6,346 bases of DNA, from assembly GCA_022793355.1 (NCBI GenBank), contig JAAWCR010000077.1, positions 1 through 6,346 on the forward strand, in the 5' to 3' direction. The translations under genes were made by a program, and so were the position numbers. The notes under the pieces were generated by a model that made no database searches, was not told where the DNA came from, and worked only from the letters and a program-made list of their open reading frames with translations. This document shows, piece after piece, positions 5,979-6,346 of the stretch. The DNA is from Lawsonibacter sp. GTDB taxonomy: Bacteria > Bacillota > Clostridia > Oscillospirales > Oscillospiraceae. How positions within the stretch are numbered: the stretch's first letter is position 1; the number at the start of each line of letters is the position of its first letter.

Positions 5979-6037
5979 CGGCAAAGCGGCCTGTACCGCA
6001 GGCCCGGTGACGGAAAAAACTCCGTTTTGCTGACGAT
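5974..6037 (+). other. Leader domain 2: three-way-junction RNA before the SD
   Basis: ATCGTCGGCAAA (5974-5985) pairs along its whole length with TTTGCTGACGAT (6026-6037), 12 bp with a single G-U. Inside, GGCCTG 5988-5993 pairs with CAGGCC 5999-6004, and ACGGA 6010-6014 pairs with TCCGT 6021-6025, directly stacked on the outer helix. The linker CGGT (6005-6008) could instead pair with ACCG (5995-5998) in an alternative hairpin. The element ends eight bases before the SD of the flagellin-like gene, so it could influence translation or mRNA stability. Confidence 0.55.
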
Positions 6038-6044
6038 ATGGTTC

Positions 6045-6054
6045 AAAAAGGAGG
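6045..6054 (+). promoter_or_regulatory. Strong SD of the flagellin-like gene
   Basis: AAAAAGGAGG ends seven bases before the ATG at 6062. It fixes this start and frame, and argues that the downstream reading frame is a well translated gene. Confidence 0.85.
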
Positions 6055-6061
6055 CGCGGCA

Positions 6062-6346
6062 ATGGGAGAGCTGGAAATTCGCGGGAACAGAAGCTTTGTT
6101 GTTCCCCAGCATCAGAGTGCGGTCAAGGCGGACGCTCCGTCCAAAACCGGCCATGTACAAAGTCCAAAAGCAGCCGGGACCCCGGGCTATACGGTTTCAA
6201 ACAGCCTGCAAGAACTCATGACCAGGGTGAGTCAGGCGGAAGGCCACATTCGGGAGAGCCGGCGAACCCTTCAGACGGGAGAAACCGTCCTGGATGAGGT
6301 ACAGGACAGCCTGAGCCGCATGAAGGAACTGGCCCAGAAGGCCGCC
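6062..6346 (+). CDS. N-terminus of a flagellin-like protein (3' end outside window)
   Basis: The frame is open for 95 codons to the window edge. Residues 1-43 are polar and rich in Pro, Ser, Ala and Lys, probably disordered, with no signal peptide. From about 47 a continuous amphipathic helix begins (SLQELMTRVSQAEGHIRESRR), then LQTGETVLDEV and SRMKELAQKAA (70-95). This closely follows the flagellin D0/D1 pattern, in which IQTAEGALNE is followed by LQRMRELAVQAA at the same spacing. The hallmark segments that precede it in true flagellins, such as the RINSAxDDAAG stretch and the very short N-terminus, are absent. It may be a divergent flagellin, a hook-filament junction protein or a different large protein that reuses a flagellin helix. 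The strong SD and the sigma-28-like -10 upstream favour a real, motility-linked gene. Only the N-terminus can be judged. Confidence 0.7.
   Translation, partial: MGELEIRGNRSFVVPQHQSAVKADAPSKTGHVQSPKAAGTPGYTVSNSLQELMTRVSQAEGHIRESRRTLQTGETVLDEVQDSLSRMKELAQKAA

Noticed and set aside
6010..6028. Terminator from the ACGGA/TCCGT hairpin followed by TTT
   Set aside because: The stem is only 5 bp and the T-run is short and part of the larger helix; a strong SD follows within 20 bases.
5416..6033. Plus-strand open frame across the ROK start and the divergent region
   Set aside because: It lies mostly antisense to the ROK gene, has no SD, and covers the promoters and structured leader.
5919..6037. c-di-GMP-I or cobalamin riboswitch
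   Set aside because: Fragments such as GGCAAAGC and GGGAAGG recall these classes, but the conserved elements are not in the right order and most are missing.

Overview
The window looks like the chromosome of a GC-rich, gut-type clostridial Firmicute, probably an Oscillospiraceae or Flavonifractor-like lineage. This is inferred from strong Gram-positive Shine-Dalgarno (SD) sequences, a GerMN-domain lipoprotein attached to a two-component system, a DUF3783 protein and GC-rich codon use. No rRNA, tRNA, CRISPR array or insertion sequence is visible.

Left part (1-2793, + strand): the last 22 codons of a helix-hairpin-helix protein, probably ComEA-like, are followed after 13 bases by an OmpR/PhoB-type response regulator, a two-transmembrane sensor histidine kinase and a GerMN-domain lipoprotein. 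The lipoprotein start overlaps the kinase stop (ATGA). The set reads as one co-directional operon that senses and acts at the cell envelope. The kinase has an unusual start region: a perfect SD sits where only a GTG inside it, or an ACG 8 bases downstream, could serve.

Middle (2794-4673): a gap with two stem-forming palindromes and a promoter carrying a perfect TTGACA leads to metY (O-acetylhomoserine sulfhydrylase) and a tightly linked DUF3783 gene. An inverted repeat lies between -35 and -10 and looks like an operator. A 15-bp perfect hairpin closes this unit and faces the end of the convergent gene.

Right part (4674-6346): a minus-strand ROK-family transcriptional repressor has a kept zinc site but a degraded sugar/ATP pocket. 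It is divergent from the start of a + strand gene that runs off the window. That gene has flagellin-like helical sequence but not the normal flagellin N-terminus. Its upstream region holds a perfect sigma-28-type -10 (GCCGATAA), a 23-bp inverted repeat and a leader that can fold into a long imperfect hairpin plus a three-way junction just before the SD. This divergent region is the least explained and most interesting part of the window.
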